64,000 bases of DNA. Source: an uncultured Coxiella sp. (lineage in GTDB: Bacteria; Pseudomonadota; Gammaproteobacteria; Coxiellales; Coxiellaceae). Positions 37,055-48,132 of this stretch are shown here, piece after piece. The first letter of the stretch is position 1. Each line of letters starts with the position of its first letter. The notes under the pieces were generated by a model. The model was not told where the DNA came from and did not search any database. It was given only the letters and a program-made list of their open reading frames with translations. The position numbers were made by a program, and so were the translations under genes. The DNA is taken from NCBI GenBank assembly GCA_902623005.1, contig CACNSC010000002.1, positions 106,750 through 170,749 on the forward strand, given 5' to 3'.

Positions 37055-37297
37055 TTACTGGCTAGTTGGGGGTTTTCGACCCCCTTCTCTAAAGGTGATT
37101 CGACCAACAGATAAGTCGTATGGCGTCAGTTCAACCGTAACCCTATCACCAGTCAGTATTCGAATATAATTCTTTCTAATTTTACCTGAGATATGCGCTT
37201 TTACAGTGTGTCCATTATCCAGTTCAACGCGGAAGGTTGTGTTTGGTAAGACTTCCATAACGGTGCCTTGCATTTCTATTTGATCTTCTTTAGCCAT
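37055..37297 (-). CDS. infA: Translation initiation factor IF-1
   Basis: An 80-residue OB-fold protein binding the ribosomal A site during initiation. The sequence follows IF-1 throughout ([54 protein letters not shown]), with an eight-residue C-terminal extension (GGRKPPTSQ) over the 72-residue E. coli protein. clpA and infA are also neighbours in E. coli. Confidence 0.98.
   Translation of the reverse strand: MAKEDQIEMQGTVMEVLPNTTFRVELDNGHTVKAHISGKIRKNYIRILTGDRVTVELTPYDLSVGRITFREGGRKPPTSQ
37066..37086. terminator. GC-rich hairpin at the clpA/infA convergence
   Basis: GGGGG at 37068-37072 pairs with CCCCC at 37080-37084 around a short loop. It lies inside the last codons of infA and just after the clpA stop, so it may end transcription from both sides. 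The thymine run is short, so the call is tentative. Confidence 0.4.
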
Positions 37298-37396
37298 TTG
37301 GTTCTCAAGTGATTTCAGGGTTTAAGTGGTATTCAACGCGCACAATCATGCATGAATTATTCAAGCGAATCAAGTTGGTTGGATGGTTCAAAACTA

Positions 37397-38398
<1,002 letters not shown>

Positions 38399-38535
38399 TT
38401 ATGCTGATTTTAGCTTGATCTGCAACACCTGTTTGCTATTATTGTGTTACTTAATTTTTTAGATTTATTATTGAATTGCGTTAATGTCTTAATTTTTTTT
38501 ATTACTCGCAATCTCATCCATCTTAGGGAATGCTA

Positions 38536-40935
38536 TTGGCTAAAAAAGCGAAACGGAAATCAGCTTCGGAACAATCAGTATCGTCAGGTTCCGCTGCAAA
38601 AATATTTTTCTTTCGAATCAAGGAGGGTCTTCTACTCGTATCATTCGCGCTGTCTGGTTTTTTGTTACTTGCTTTGACCAGTTACCGTTACGACGATCCT
38701 GCATGGACGCATAGTTCTATCGTTACTTCTATCGCAAATAAAGGTGGCAGAGTCGGTGCTTGGCTTTCCGATGTGTTGTTGTTCTTTCTAGGCTATATGG
38801 CATATGCAATCCCGTTGATTATATGTTACTGCGCATGGATGACCTACCTTCATAGGCATCGTCAAGAGACACCAACGCCTTTTAAGTATCCCATGATTGC
38901 TATGAAGCTATTGGGAATGGCCACAATCCTAGCTGCCGGATCATCATTTGTTGCTCTGTTATTTGTGATGCCACCAAATACCTTTCCTCATAACTCAGGT
39001 GGAGTTGTGGGTTCAATGATCGCATACCATAGCTTGGTTTATCTCAATTTTATTGGTTCTATTATAATGATAGTAACCTTATTTTTGATTGGAGTGACCT
39101 TATTAACTGGCTTGTCATGGCTGATTTTAGTTGAAAAGATTGGTTTAACAGTATGGAAGTTCAGTGGTTTTCTTAGAGAGTTTTCTCGTGTTACAAATAC
39201 CTTGTCTGTTCTTAAATGTAGATGCGCTGAGTTGTGGTCACGATTCAATCTCGTAGTTGAGGTTGCTAATGCAAAAGTGCAGTCTTGGAGAAAACCTGCC
39301 GGCATCGACCAGGAGTCGTCAGAAACCGCGTCATCTAAGCCACCGATGATGAAATCGGTGGTATCAAAAGTACATAAGTCGCCCGTTACGGACGGCGCAG
39401 ATATGGTGACGGAGACTTCTCAACAGGCAGTGCCTCGTTATAAGAAAAGCAAGGTGACACCAAAGCTGTCTTTGTTGGATAAGCCAAATAAATCGAAAAA
39501 ATCGGAATTAACACCAGGCTATCTGGAAGCTAGATCGAGAGAAGTTGAGCAGAAGCTTGCTGATTTTGGTGTAACTGTCAAGGTCGTTTCAGTTTATCCG
39601 GGGCCAGTGGTGACACGTTATGAGATGACATTGGCTGCTGGTACCAAAGTTAACAAAATTACTGCACTAGCGAAGGATTTAGCACGATCTTTATCCGTCG
39701 TCAGCGTCCGAATCGTGGAGGTCATCCCTGGCAAATCAGTTATAGGTTTAGAGTTGCCAAATGAATGCCGTGAAGATGTTTCTTTGCATGAGGTGATAGC
39801 CTCTCAACAATATGAAAACGCGCGTTCTCCACTCTCTTTGGCGCTCGGCAAAGACATTGCAGGACATCCCGTGGTCGTTGATTTAGCTAAAATGCCACAT
39901 CTTCTCGTTGCTGGTACCACAGGGTCAGGTAAGTCGGTCAGCCTAAATGCCATGCTGTTAAGCTTGCTTTATAAAGCCTCACCAGATCAGTTAAGAATGA
40001 TATTGATTGATCCAAAAATGCTTGAATTGGCTGTTTATGATGGTATTCCACATTTGCTGACTCCGGTTGTTACTGATATGAAAGATGCCGCAATAGCGCT
40101 TCGTTGGTGCGTGATGGAGATGGAAAGGCGTTATCGATTAATGGCTTCTCTGGGTGTTCGGAATGTCGCTGGTTATAACGCCAAAGTTAGACAGGCCAAA
40201 CAGAAGGGCGCACCTCTGCTAGATCCTCTATATAAAGATATTGATCAAGAAGCGCCAGAGTTGGACGAGCTGCCACAAATTGTCGTTATCGCCGATGAGT
40301 TTGCTGATATGATGGTGGTGGTTGGTAAAAAAGTTGAAACATTAATTGCTAGGCTCGCTCAAAAAGCCCGTGCCGCCGGCGTGCATTTAATCTTTGCTAC
40401 TCAGCGGCCCTCTGTTGACGTAATAACTGGCCTAATCAAAGCGAACATTCCAAGCCGTATTGCTTTTCAGGTTTCTTCTAAAATTGACTCAAGAACAATC
40501 TTGGATCAACAGGGTGCAGATCAACTATTAGGCTATGGCGATATGCTTTATTTAGCTCCTGGTACAGGCTTGCCAGTTCGTGTTCACGGCGCATACGTGT
40601 CGGATGATGAGGTTCACCGTGTAGTTTCAAATTTAAAAGCACAAGCTCAACCCGACTATCTTAATGACATACTTAGCGATACTGCTTTAGATCCTTCAGG
40701 CTATACACAAGCTGCGGTCTATGGCTCTGATGCTGAGCAAGATGAGTTTTATGATGAGGCCGTTAAATTTGTAACTGAGACTAGAAAAGTATCAATATCC
40801 AGTATTCAGCGCCGGTTTAAGATTGGCTATAACCGCTCTGCAAGTATTGTTGAAGCCATGGAGCAAAGTGGCGTTGTTAGTGCTATGGAAAATAATGGAT
40901 CTCGTGAAGTTTTAGCTCCGCCTCCGGTGAACTAA
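38536..40935 (+). CDS. ftsK: DNA translocase FtsK, short-linker form
   Basis: A protein of about 799 residues that couples chromosome segregation to division. Four membrane helices lie in the first 200 residues. A short linker follows, then the motor domain with Walker A GTTGSGKS at about residue 460 and Walker [12 protein letters not shown], and the C-terminal gamma winged helix ([23 protein letters not shown]). The E. coli protein has 1,329 residues, mostly due to a longer linker. The TTG at 38536 has AGGG seven bases upstream; an ATG at 38530 is too close to it. lolA follows after 10 bases. Confidence 0.96.
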   Translation: MAKKAKRKSASEQSVSSGSAAKIFFFRIKEGLLLVSFALSGFLLLALTSYRYDDPAWTHSSIVTSIANKGGRVGAWLSDVLLFFLGYMAYAIPLIICYCAWMTYLHRHRQETPTPFKYPMIAMKLLGMATILAAGSSFVALLFVMPPNTFPHNSGGVVGSMIAYHSLVYLNFIGSIIMIVTLFLIGVTLLTGLSWLILVEKIGLTVWKFSGFLREFSRVTNTLSVLKCRCAELWSRFNLVVEVANAKVQSWRKPAGIDQESSETASSKPPMMKSVVSKVHKSPVTDGADMVTETSQQAVPRYKKSKVTPKLSLLDKPNKSKKSELTPGYLEARSREVEQKLADFGVTVKVVSVYPGPVVTRYEMTLAAGTKVNKITALAKDLARSLSVVSVRIVEVIPGKSVIGLELPNECREDVSLHEVIASQQYENARSPLSLALGKDIAGHPVVVDLAKMPHLLVAGTTGSGKSVSLNAMLLSLLYKASPDQLRMILIDPKMLELAVYDGIPHLLTPVVTDMKDAAIALRWCVMEMERRYRLMASLGVRNVAGYNAKVRQAKQKGAPLLDPLYKDIDQEAPELDELPQIVVIADEFADMMVVVGKKVETLIARLAQKARAAGVHLIFATQRPSVDVITGLIKANIPSRIAFQVSSKIDSRTILDQQGADQLLGYGDMLYLAPGTGLPVRVHGAYVSDDEVHRVVSNLKAQAQPDYLNDILSDTALDPSGYTQAAVYGSDAEQDEFYDEAVKFVTETRKVSISSIQRRFKIGYNRSASIVEAMEQSGVVSAMENNGSREVLAPPPVN

Positions 40936-40945
40936 GGATGATACA

Positions 40946-41593
40946 ATGAGTGGCTTACGTTTTTTCTTATTTGGTTTGCTGATGCTTACATACAGTATCT
41001 GTTCTGCCAAAACTGCGGATGTGATGTTGAGTGAATTGTTGCAAGCTTATACCACTTACTCTGCAAGTTTTACCCAACAAACATTGAATAGCTCGGCGGA
41101 AATGGTTTCAAGTTCTAGTGGTAAAGTAATTATCAAAAAGCCAGACTCATTTTTTTGGGAAACGTTACAGCCAACTCATCAGCAGTTATTCGGTGTGAAG
41201 AATGTTTTGTGGATTTATGATGTGGATTTGGCGCAAGCGACTAAACGCCCAGTTAGTGCGCCTGGTCAGTTAACTCCGGCCATGATGCTAGCTGGTGATG
41301 GGAGTGAATTATCAAAATATTACAACATCGTTTCGTTGCCGAAAACATCACGCTCTGAATCGAAGTTTAAGCTCAGTGCTCGGGCAAGCGATGCGGCATT
41401 TTCTAGTGTTGTCGTCACTTTTGTTAATCAGCAACTGGTTCAATTGATGACAAAAAATAATCTAGGCCAATCTACTGTGTTTAAGTTTACCAATATCACA
41501 ATTAATGAATCTCTACCGTCTGATTTTTTTGTTTTTGATCCAAAGAAAATGGGCGTTGATGTTCTGCAAGAACCCTCTCAGATGAGTAGTTGA
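40946..41593 (+). CDS. lolA: Outer-membrane lipoprotein carrier protein LolA
   Basis: A 215-residue periplasmic protein with signal peptide ending in CSAK. It carries lipoproteins from the LolCDE exporter to LolB. Features are LLQAYTTYSASFTQQTL, a SGKVIIKKPDSFFWETLQP block and LWIYDVDLAQATKRPV, all matching LolA. It lies between ftsK and serS, as in E. coli (where rarA separates lolA from serS). Confidence 0.95.
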   Translation: MSGLRFFLFGLLMLTYSICSAKTADVMLSELLQAYTTYSASFTQQTLNSSAEMVSSSSGKVIIKKPDSFFWETLQPTHQQLFGVKNVLWIYDVDLAQATKRPVSAPGQLTPAMMLAGDGSELSKYYNIVSLPKTSRSESKFKLSARASDAAFSSVVVTFVNQQLVQLMTKNNLGQSTVFKFTNITINESLPSDFFVFDPKKMGVDVLQEPSQMSS

Positions 41594-41659
41594 TAAGCTT
41601 GCATTGGCATTATTCCGTCTTTGTGTTTTACTGTCGCCGCTAAATATCAAGGATATCTC

Positions 41660-42943
41660 ATGTTAGATCCAAAATTGCTTAGAAATGAATTGCCAGAGGT
41701 GGCGCGCAAACTATTGAGGCGTGGTGTTGATCTCGATGTCGATCGATACAGTGATATTGAGAGACGTCGCTCGAAGCTTCAATCTGAGACACAGTCTCTG
41801 CAGGCAGATCGAAATCAAAATTCAAAATTAATAGGTAAAGCGAAATCATCTGGTGATGATGCGACTGCGCTTTTCCATGAGATGGAGAAAATCAATCGTC
41901 TTCTTAAGGAGAAAAGTGCAGAATTAGATGTGCTGCAAAAAGAACTAATGGCTTTTCAGTTAGTTTTACCTAATTTGCTCGACGATACAGTTCCTCAAGG
42001 TGTATCTGAGGCTGATAATAAAGAATTGCGCTCGTGGGGTAAGCCAAGACAACTTGATTTTACTGCAAAAGATCATGTTGAGCTTGGGGAGGCTCTAGGG
42101 CTGTTGGATTTTGAGCGCGCTGCGAAGTTGTCTGGTTCTCGTTTTGTGGTAGTGCATAGCCAGTTAGCAAAACTTCAGCGGGCATTATCACAGTTCATGC
42201 TGGATATTCATACTCAGCAACATGGTTATCAAGAGGTTTATGTGCCTTACCTGGTAAACGCTGAATCACTCGAGGGTACGGGTCAGTTACCTAAGTTTGC
42301 TGAAGATATTTTTTCAATAGAGGGTGAGCATCAATTACACTTGATTCCAACGGCTGAGGTGCCGATTGCAAATTTGCATCGAGGCGAGGTTTTAGACAAT
42401 GACTGTTTGCCATTACGTTATGTCAGTCAAACGCCTTGCTTTAGAAGTGAGGCTGGATCTTACGGGCGTGATACGCGGGGTATGATTCGGGTGCATCAAT
42501 TTGAGAAAGTGGAGATGGTTCATATCGTGCGACCTGACCAATCATTTGACGCACTGGAAGAAATTACATCTCATGCAGAAGAAATTTTAAAGCAGTTAGA
42601 GCTGCCTTATCGGGTGATGTTACTGTGTGATGGGGATACAGGTTTTTCTGCAACCAAGACTCATGACTTGGAGGTGTGGTTGCCGGGGCAAAATGCCTAT
42701 CGGGAGATTTCATCGTGTAGTAATTGTACCGATTTTCAAGCACGACGAATGAAACTTCGATATAGGGACAGCGCTAGTAATAAACCAGTGTTGGTGCATA
42801 CGTTAAATGGTTCTGGTTTAGCTATCGGTAGGACGTTGGTTGCCGTGATGGAAAATTATCAGCAAGCTGATGGTTCTATCTTAGTACCAAAAGTGCTGCG
42901 ACCTTATATGCAAGGCATCGATCGGATCTCAATTGAGTCTTGA
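41660..42943 (+). CDS. serS: Seryl-tRNA synthetase
   Basis: A 427-residue class II synthetase. The N-terminal coiled-coil arm that grips the tRNA-Ser long variable arm covers about residues 30-100. Class II motifs are [12 protein letters not shown] (region before motif 2), [29 protein letters not shown] (motif 2; here quoted in parts [15 protein letters not shown] and RVHQFEKVE) and [18 protein letters not shown] (motif 3). The ATG at 41660 has AAGGA at six bases. A tRNA-Ser gene lies 165 bases downstream. Confidence 0.98.
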   Translation: MLDPKLLRNELPEVARKLLRRGVDLDVDRYSDIERRRSKLQSETQSLQADRNQNSKLIGKAKSSGDDATALFHEMEKINRLLKEKSAELDVLQKELMAFQLVLPNLLDDTVPQGVSEADNKELRSWGKPRQLDFTAKDHVELGEALGLLDFERAAKLSGSRFVVVHSQLAKLQRALSQFMLDIHTQQHGYQEVYVPYLVNAESLEGTGQLPKFAEDIFSIEGEHQLHLIPTAEVPIANLHRGEVLDNDCLPLRYVSQTPCFRSEAGSYGRDTRGMIRVHQFEKVEMVHIVRPDQSFDALEEITSHAEEILKQLELPYRVMLLCDGDTGFSATKTHDLEVWLPGQNAYREISSCSNCTDFQARRMKLRYRDSASNKPVLVHTLNGSGLAIGRTLVAVMENYQQADGSILVPKVLRPYMQGIDRISIES

Positions 42944-42998
42944 TTATTTTTTTATCGATTTGAACGGGGTGGTTATTTTTTGTTAAGCTAAATAAAAC

Positions 42999-43039
42999 TA
43001 TACCTCTTTTTTGTAAATTAATCGTCAAGTAGAGGTATA
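42999..43039. repeat. Inverted repeat between serS and tRNA-Ser
   Basis: TATACCTCT at 42999-43007 is repeated inverted as AGAGGTATA at 43031-43039, a perfect 9-base match with a 23-base spacer. It may be an operator, or a weak hairpin ending serS transcription. No protein is known to bind it. Confidence 0.4.
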
Positions 43040-43108
43040 CATGGCGAACGCATTTTGCTACATTTGGTGGCGAATTTTGAAGCGTTAGAGTTTTCAATTT
43101 TTATTTGC

Positions 43109-43196
43109 GGAGAGATGGCAGAGTGGTCGATTGCGGCGGTCTTGAAAACCGTTGAGGGTAACACCTCCCAGGGTTCGAATCCCTGTCTCTCCGCCA
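43109..43196 (+). tRNA. tRNA-Ser (UGA)
   Basis: An 88-base tRNA with encoded CCA. The acceptor stem GGAGAGA pairs with TCTCTCC. The anticodon loop CTTGAAA within CGGT/ACCG reads UGA, and the long variable arm typical of serine tRNAs is present. The T loop GGTTCGAAT is intact. It lies downstream of serS. Confidence 0.95.
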
Positions 43197-43240
43197 TTTT
43201 CATCACGTGATGATAATCAAACATAACGTTGGACTCGCTT

Positions 43241-43918
43241 GTGATTAATGTGCTGCTGGTTGATGATCATGATCTCGTTCGCTCAGGGATAAGGCGCATC
43301 TTAGACGATGTCCCAGGTATCACTGTTGTCAGCGAGGCGTCAAGTGGTGAAGAAGCGTTACAGCTCGGTAGGAAGCTCAAACCCGATGTCGTTTTGATGG
43401 ACGTTAAGATGCCAGGCATAGGCGGTTTTGAGGCGACAAGAAAGCTTTTGCTCATGGACCCCACCATCAAGGTGTTAGTGGTTACAATCTGTAATAACGA
43501 TATCTATCCTGCTCGTCTACTCGGTGTAGGAGCCTCTGGTTACCTGACCAAAAATGCAACCATGAAAGAAATGATTCAGGCGATCAAAGCCGTGCATGCA
43601 GGTCAAAGATATATCAGCCCAGAAATTGCTAGTCGATTGGCGTTTCGTCATATCTCTGATGTTGAGGAATCACCCTTTGATAAATTATCTGAGCGCGAGC
43701 TACAAGTGATGCTAATGATCACTATCGGTGTGAAAGTTCAAGAAATTGCTGAAAAATTATGTTTAAGTCCAAAAACTGTCAATAGTTATCGATATCGGAT
43801 TTTTGAAAAATTGGAAATCAGTAATGATGTCGAGTTGACTCTTCTAGCTATGCGTTATGGTATGATTGACTCAGATCAAGCTGACGAGGGCGCTGCTGGT
43901 TTATCTGACGCTAATTAG
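43241..43918 (+). CDS. uvrY: Two-component response regulator UvrY/GacA (LetA-like)
   Basis: A 225-residue response regulator. The receiver domain has the acidic pair Asp8/Asp9 and the phosphoacceptor Asp54 in VLMDVKMPG, and Lys in LTKNA. The LuxR-type helix-turn-helix is LSERELQVMLMI ... LSPKTVNSYRYRIFEKL. It is the orthologue of GacA/UvrY/LetA, which control CsrA-binding small RNAs and, in pathogens, the switch to transmissive or virulence states. The start is GTG at 43241 (matching E. coli, Asp54 numbering); TTG at 43229 would add four residues. The sensor kinase is not in the window. uvrC follows. Confidence 0.95.
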   Translation: MINVLLVDDHDLVRSGIRRILDDVPGITVVSEASSGEEALQLGRKLKPDVVLMDVKMPGIGGFEATRKLLLMDPTIKVLVVTICNNDIYPARLLGVGASGYLTKNATMKEMIQAIKAVHAGQRYISPEIASRLAFRHISDVEESPFDKLSERELQVMLMITIGVKVQEIAEKLCLSPKTVNSYRYRIFEKLEISNDVELTLLAMRYGMIDSDQADEGAAGLSDAN

Positions 43919-43956
43919 AATCATGTTACAGACATGCTGATGTTAGGTGTTGAGTC

Positions 43957-45771
43957 ATGGACGATATAAAAGCTTTCTTAAAAACCTTGCCGTCTCTGCC
44001 AGGTGTCTACCGGATGAAGAATGCAGACGGTACTATCATTTATGTTGGCAAGGCAAAAAATCTAAAGAATCGCGTAAGTAGCTACTTCAGAACGTCACAT
44101 TCGGATAAAAAAACCGAGTCTTTGGTGCAGCAGGTCGATACTGTCGAGTTTACTATCGTCAATAATGAGCGAGATGCTCTTCTGTTAGAGAATAACTTAA
44201 TCAAGCAGTACCGTCCTCGATACAATGTAGTATTGAGAGACGATAAAACTTATCCCTTCTTATTATTATCCTCATACCATGACTTTCCCAGGCTTGATTT
44301 TTATCGAGGCAAAGGCAATCCTAAAGGAAAGACCTTTGGGCCTTTTCCTAATGTTGGTTCCGTGCGTGAAAGTTTATCTTTGATTCAAAAATTATTTCGA
44401 ATTCGTCAATGTAATGATAGTTTTTTTAGTCATCGTTCTAGACCCTGTCTCCAGTATCAAATTCATCGATGTACCGCACCATGTGTCGGTTATGTTTCTA
44501 AAAGCGATTATGCTATGCAAGTTGAATTGGCGTCACTTTTTTTACAGGGAAAAAATACCGAGATTATTGATGCGTTAACTCAAGATATGCATTCAGCTTC
44601 TCAATCTAAATCGTATGAGAAGGCAGCTTATTACCGCGATACCATTGCCCGATTGCGCCAACTGCAAAAACAACAAACCATGGTCGGTGGGCAAGGTAAC
44701 GTTGATGTGGTGGGTGCTGTGCAATCAATGGGAAGCACTGCTGTGACAATTGTTTTTGTTCGATCAGGGCGGGTGTTAGGTCATAAAACTTATTTTCCAT
44801 CGGTGCCATCGGGTACTACCGTTCCTGATGCTTTGCATGCTTTTATTACTCAGTATTATTTTAGTCCAATTCATTCAAAGCAAACACTCTCTAAAATCAT
44901 TACTAATACCAGGGTTACTGATAGGGAGTCGTTACAGGTGGAGTTGAAGTCTTTATTTGGCCAATCATTCCGATTAAGTGATCGTACGATAAAGTCTTAT
45001 CAATCTTGGTTGAATATGGTAGAGAAAAATGCACAACATGATATTGCTCAGCATGTGAATAAAGCATTAACACCGATTCGACAGTTGACTGCACTTCAAG
45101 AGGCGCTTTCTTTAGCGGATATGCCACAACGAATAGAGTGTTTCGATGTAAGTCATACCCAGGGTACGGCAACTGTCGCATCCTGTGTTGTCTTTACCAC
45201 GATTGGGATTACCAACACGGAGTATCGCCGATTTACGATTAAATCAATCACTCCAGGTGATGATTATGCGGCCATGCATCAAGTTCTACTGCGACGTTAT
45301 ACCCGTCAGAAGCAAGAGGAGGCTGTGTTACCTGATCTTATCTTGATCGATGGTGGTAAAGGCCAGCTCCGTCAAGCCATCGAGGTCATGCAGGAACTGC
45401 AGACCACTCATATTCCTCTGCTTGCCGTTGCAAAGGGTGAAGAAAGGAAGCCAGGTAATGAAACATTATTTCTCAATAATGCTGATACGCTAATTGAGCT
45501 GCCTAAAGAAAGTATGGCATTCCATTTGATTCAAGTAATTCGTGATGAAGCGCATCGTTTTGCAATCGCGGGTCACAGAGCAAAGCGTAAAAAGCTTATT
45601 CATCAATCCCCGTTAGATGAAATTGAGGGTGTTGGTGCGAAACGTCGTCAAGCATTACTGAGTCATTTTGGTGGTATGCAGGGCTTGCTCAAGGCAAGTC
45701 AGTTAGAAATTGCATCGGTTCCAGGGATTAGCAATAAGCTTGCTGAAGCAATTTATTTAGCATTGCACTAA
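43957..45771 (+). CDS. uvrC: Excinuclease ABC subunit C
   Basis: A 604-residue nuclease making both incisions in nucleotide excision repair. The N-terminal GIY-YIG domain begins LPGVYRMKNADGTIIYVGKAKNLKNRV (in parts: GVYRM, IIYVGKAKNLK). A UVR region around residues 200-235 binds UvrB, followed by the RNase H-like domain (ECFDVSHTQGTATVAS, DLILIDGGKGQL) and C-terminal helix-hairpin-helix motifs (LDEIEGVGAKRRQALLSHFGG). Between uvrY and pgsA as in E. coli. Confidence 0.97.
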   Translation: MDDIKAFLKTLPSLPGVYRMKNADGTIIYVGKAKNLKNRVSSYFRTSHSDKKTESLVQQVDTVEFTIVNNERDALLLENNLIKQYRPRYNVVLRDDKTYPFLLLSSYHDFPRLDFYRGKGNPKGKTFGPFPNVGSVRESLSLIQKLFRIRQCNDSFFSHRSRPCLQYQIHRCTAPCVGYVSKSDYAMQVELASLFLQGKNTEIIDALTQDMHSASQSKSYEKAAYYRDTIARLRQLQKQQTMVGGQGNVDVVGAVQSMGSTAVTIVFVRSGRVLGHKTYFPSVPSGTTVPDALHAFITQYYFSPIHSKQTLSKIITNTRVTDRESLQVELKSLFGQSFRLSDRTIKSYQSWLNMVEKNAQHDIAQHVNKALTPIRQLTALQEALSLADMPQRIECFDVSHTQGTATVASCVVFTTIGITNTEYRRFTIKSITPGDDYAAMHQVLLRRYTRQKQEEAVLPDLILIDGGKGQLRQAIEVMQELQTTHIPLLAVAKGEERKPGNETLFLNNADTLIELPKESMAFHLIQVIRDEAHRFAIAGHRAKRKKLIHQSPLDEIEGVGAKRRQALLSHFGGMQGLLKASQLEIASVPGISNKLAEAIYLALH

Positions 45772-45844
45772 CAGCTTGACCAAAAGGCAGTATGAAGTAC
45801 AATTTTGTTTAAATTGAATTTCTTTCCTCTCCATGGACGCCTCT

Positions 45845-46405
45845 ATGAATATTCCTTTGCGCTTGACCTTTCTTCGGGTGTTAGCCATTCCATTTATTGT
45901 CATTATTTACATGTCATCTTTTAATTGGTCGCACATGGTTGCTTCGATACTCTTTCTTGCTGCAATTATTACCGACTGGCTTGATGGTTATTTGGCAAGA
46001 CGTTGGCAGCAAGAGACACGTTTGGGTGCTTTCCTAGACCCGGTGGCTGATAAGTTATTGGTTTGTGTTTGCTTGGTTTTAGTGGCGAGTTTTTATCACA
46101 AATCTTCAATTACGATTGCTGTTGTTGTCATCATCGCACGCGAAATTTTTATTTCTGCATTACGTGAGTGGATGGCAGAAGTTGGTCAAAGATCCAAAGT
46201 TAGCGTGATGTTCATTGGTAAGGCGAAAACAGCACTGCAAGCGATCGCTCTGATAGCCTTGTTAATGTATGACTCACCTTTATCGCAAAATATTATGCAC
46301 ATTGGTATATGGTGTCTTTATCTGGCGCTCATTTTGACTGTTTGGTCAATGTTCCTCTATGTTAAGTCAGCATGGCCACAATTATCACAACCAGCATCAA
46401 ATTAG
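45845..46405 (+). CDS. pgsA: CDP-diacylglycerol-glycerol-3-phosphate 3-phosphatidyltransferase
   Basis: A membrane enzyme of about 186 residues that makes phosphatidylglycerol phosphate. The CDP-alcohol phosphatidyltransferase motif is DGYLARRWQQETRLGAFLDPVADK, given here as DGYLARR ... GAFLDPVADK. Four or five hydrophobic segments follow. The ATG at 45845 gives MNIPLRLTFLRV, the usual start; the ATG at 45833 adds four residues. Third gene of uvrY-uvrC-pgsA. Confidence 0.95.
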   Translation: MNIPLRLTFLRVLAIPFIVIIYMSSFNWSHMVASILFLAAIITDWLDGYLARRWQQETRLGAFLDPVADKLLVCVCLVLVASFYHKSSITIAVVVIIAREIFISALREWMAEVGQRSKVSVMFIGKAKTALQAIALIALLMYDSPLSQNIMHIGIWCLYLALILTVWSMFLYVKSAWPQLSQPASN

Positions 46406-46425
46406 ATTATTCTGCTATTTGACGC

Positions 46426-46454
46426 TTGACTTTGTCTGCTGAATGACAATAATA
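46426..46454 (+). promoter_or_regulatory. Candidate promoter of the tRNA-Gly/Cys/Leu cluster
   Basis: TTGACT at 46426-46431 and an ATAATA-like -10 box at 46449-46454 are 17 bases apart and end 20 bases before the tRNA-Gly gene, a normal distance for a tRNA promoter. Confidence 0.5.
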
Positions 46455-46474
46455 GCACTCCTAACAGGATTGTT

Positions 46475-46549
46475 GCGGGAATAGCTCAGCGGTAGAGCAC
46501 AACCTTGCCAAGGTTGGGGTCGCGAGTTCGAACCTCGTTTCCCGCTCCA
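46475..46549 (+). tRNA. tRNA-Gly (GCC)
   Basis: A 75-base tRNA including CCA. GCGGGAA pairs with TTCCCGC, and the anticodon loop TTGCCAA between CAACC and GGTTG reads GCC. First of the glyW-cysT-leuZ trio known from E. coli after pgsA. Confidence 0.96.
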
Positions 46550-46619
46550 TTGACTCATTAAGGATTAGGGTCTTCATTTGTTGATCTTTTCCATTTCATG
46601 TTTTCAATGTTAGTTACGT

Positions 46620-46690
46620 GGCTGGGTGGCAGAGTGGTTATGCAGCGGCCTGCAAAGCCGTGTACGCCGGTTCGATTCCGGCCTCAGCCT
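46620..46690 (+). tRNA. tRNA-Cys (GCA)
   Basis: A 71-base tRNA body. GGCTGGG pairs with CTCAGCC with one G-U pair, and the anticodon loop CTGCAAA reads GCA. The discriminator base is U, as required for cysteine tRNAs. CCA is not encoded, so it must be added afterwards. Confidence 0.95.
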
Positions 46691-46697
46691 TGATGAT

Positions 46698-46784
46698 GCC
46701 CGGGTGGTGAAATTGGTAGACACAAGGGACTTAAAATCCCTCGAGGGCAACCTCGTGCCGGTTCGAGTCCGGCCCCGGGCACCA
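46698..46784 (+). tRNA. tRNA-Leu (UAA)
   Basis: An 87-base tRNA with CCA. GCCCGGG pairs with CCCGGGC, the anticodon loop CTTAAAA reads UAA, and the long variable arm (CGAGGGCAACCTCG) is typical of leucine tRNAs. Starts 7 bases after tRNA-Cys, so both come from one precursor. Confidence 0.96.
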
Positions 46785-46878
46785 CTAACATCGCTTTGAT
46801 TTATTGTTTTTTCTAATGGTGGTCTAGTGCTACCAGACATGCGATGACTTGCGTGAAAAAATCCAGTACTATGTCGAC

Positions 46879-48132
46879 ATGAAAATTCCATTAAGTTTAT
46901 TTGTTGGTTGGCGCTATACAAGAGCTAAGCGTCGCAATCACTTTATCTCGTTTATTTCGTTGGCATCGTTGCTAGGAATATTTTTAGGCATGACAGTATT
47001 AATTACTGTCTTGTCTGTGATGAACGGTTTTGATGATCAAATTCGAAAGCGGTTTTTCGCTTTGATTCCCCAACTAACGGTCTATACTAGTCTAGACCAA
47101 TCTGCATCTTCTTTAGCTGATATAAAATCCAAACTTTTTAATGCAGATCATGTCGTTGCTGTGTCACCTTACGTTGCAGGCAATGGCTTGCTCATGGAGC
47201 GTGGTACTTTTAACGGGTTACAACTTCTCGGTATCGACCCAAACCTTGAGTCGCAGACTTCAGAAATTGCTAGTAAGGTCTCATTAGGTCGTTTATCCAG
47301 CCTGCAGCAAGGTCAGTACCATGTGATCCTTGGCAAAACATTGGCTAATCAAGCCGGTGTAAGAGTTGGCGATAGTGTTAATATTTTTACACCTCAGTTT
47401 AACTTGACTTTAGCCGGTGTTTTTCCAAGGCATCGTCAATTTAAGGTTACTGGTATTTTTCAGGCAAACGATGGTTTTAATTTTGACTCATCCATCGCCT
47501 ACATCAACATAAATGATGCTGCTGCGCTGTTGAAGGGCAGTAATGCAACTCGCGGATATCATTTAAAGTTAACCGATATTTATCAAGCGCAATCGGTTAA
47601 GCGTTATTTACAAGGGCAATTACCTTTAGGGTTTATGGTTTCTGATTGGAGTCAACAAGCAGGTGCATTGTTTAGTGCGCTCAAAATGGAAAAAACCATG
47701 ATGTTTGTAATTTTGCTGTTAATTATTGCTGTAGCGGTTTTTAACTTGGTTTCAACCCTAGTCATGGTGGTCAATGACAAACGTTCAGATATTGCGATCC
47801 TTCGAACGATTGGTGCCACGCCGACTATGATCATGCGTACGTTTATCTGTCAGGGTGCTATTGTTGGATTGATGGGAACTGTGTTCGGTATTATTGGGGG
47901 GGTTGTGTTATCACTCAATATTACTGCGATAACCAATGCTATTCAGCGTTTATTGGGCGTGCAATTACTTTCTTCTCAAATTTACTGGGTAGATTATTTG
48001 CCTTCATCATTACAAATCAGTGATGTCATTCAAGTAGCCATTATTGCATTTGGACTTACGATAGCTGCCACGCTTTACCCAGCATGGCTGGCATTCAAAA
48101 CTCAACCGGCGGAGGCTTTACGTTATGACTAG
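46879..48132 (+). CDS. lolC: Lipoprotein-releasing ABC transporter permease (LolC/LolE family)
   Basis: A 417-residue MacB-type permease with four membrane helices, one near the N-terminus (SLASLLGIFLGMTVLITVLSVMNGF) and three at the C-terminus, around a large periplasmic domain. The C-terminal region includes FNLVSTLVMVVNDKRSDIAILRTIGATP and ends QPAEALRYD, both family hallmarks. The ATG at 46879 is used; the frame opens at a TTG ten codons earlier. Only one permease gene lies with lolD here, so the exporter may be of the LolF homodimer type. Overlaps lolD by eight bases. Confidence 0.93.
   Translation: MKIPLSLFVGWRYTRAKRRNHFISFISLASLLGIFLGMTVLITVLSVMNGFDDQIRKRFFALIPQLTVYTSLDQSASSLADIKSKLFNADHVVAVSPYVAGNGLLMERGTFNGLQLLGIDPNLESQTSEIASKVSLGRLSSLQQGQYHVILGKTLANQAGVRVGDSVNIFTPQFNLTLAGVFPRHRQFKVTGIFQANDGFNFDSSIAYININDAAALLKGSNATRGYHLKLTDIYQAQSVKRYLQGQLPLGFMVSDWSQQAGALFSALKMEKTMMFVILLLIIAVAVFNLVSTLVMVVNDKRSDIAILRTIGATPTMIMRTFICQGAIVGLMGTVFGIIGGVVLSLNITAITNAIQRLLGVQLLSSQIYWVDYLPSSLQISDVIQVAIIAFGLTIAATLYPAWLAFKTQPAEALRYD

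Noticed and set aside
43018..43224. Minus-strand frame of 68 codons over tRNA-Ser
   Set aside because: Antisense to a clear tRNA, with no protein resemblance (the segment RQGFEPWEVLP is a common artefact of tRNA-Ser antisense translation).
46610..46921. Open frame of 103 codons on the minus strand
   Set aside because: It runs through the tRNA-Cys and tRNA-Leu genes in antisense; the tRNAs fold well and explain the sequence.
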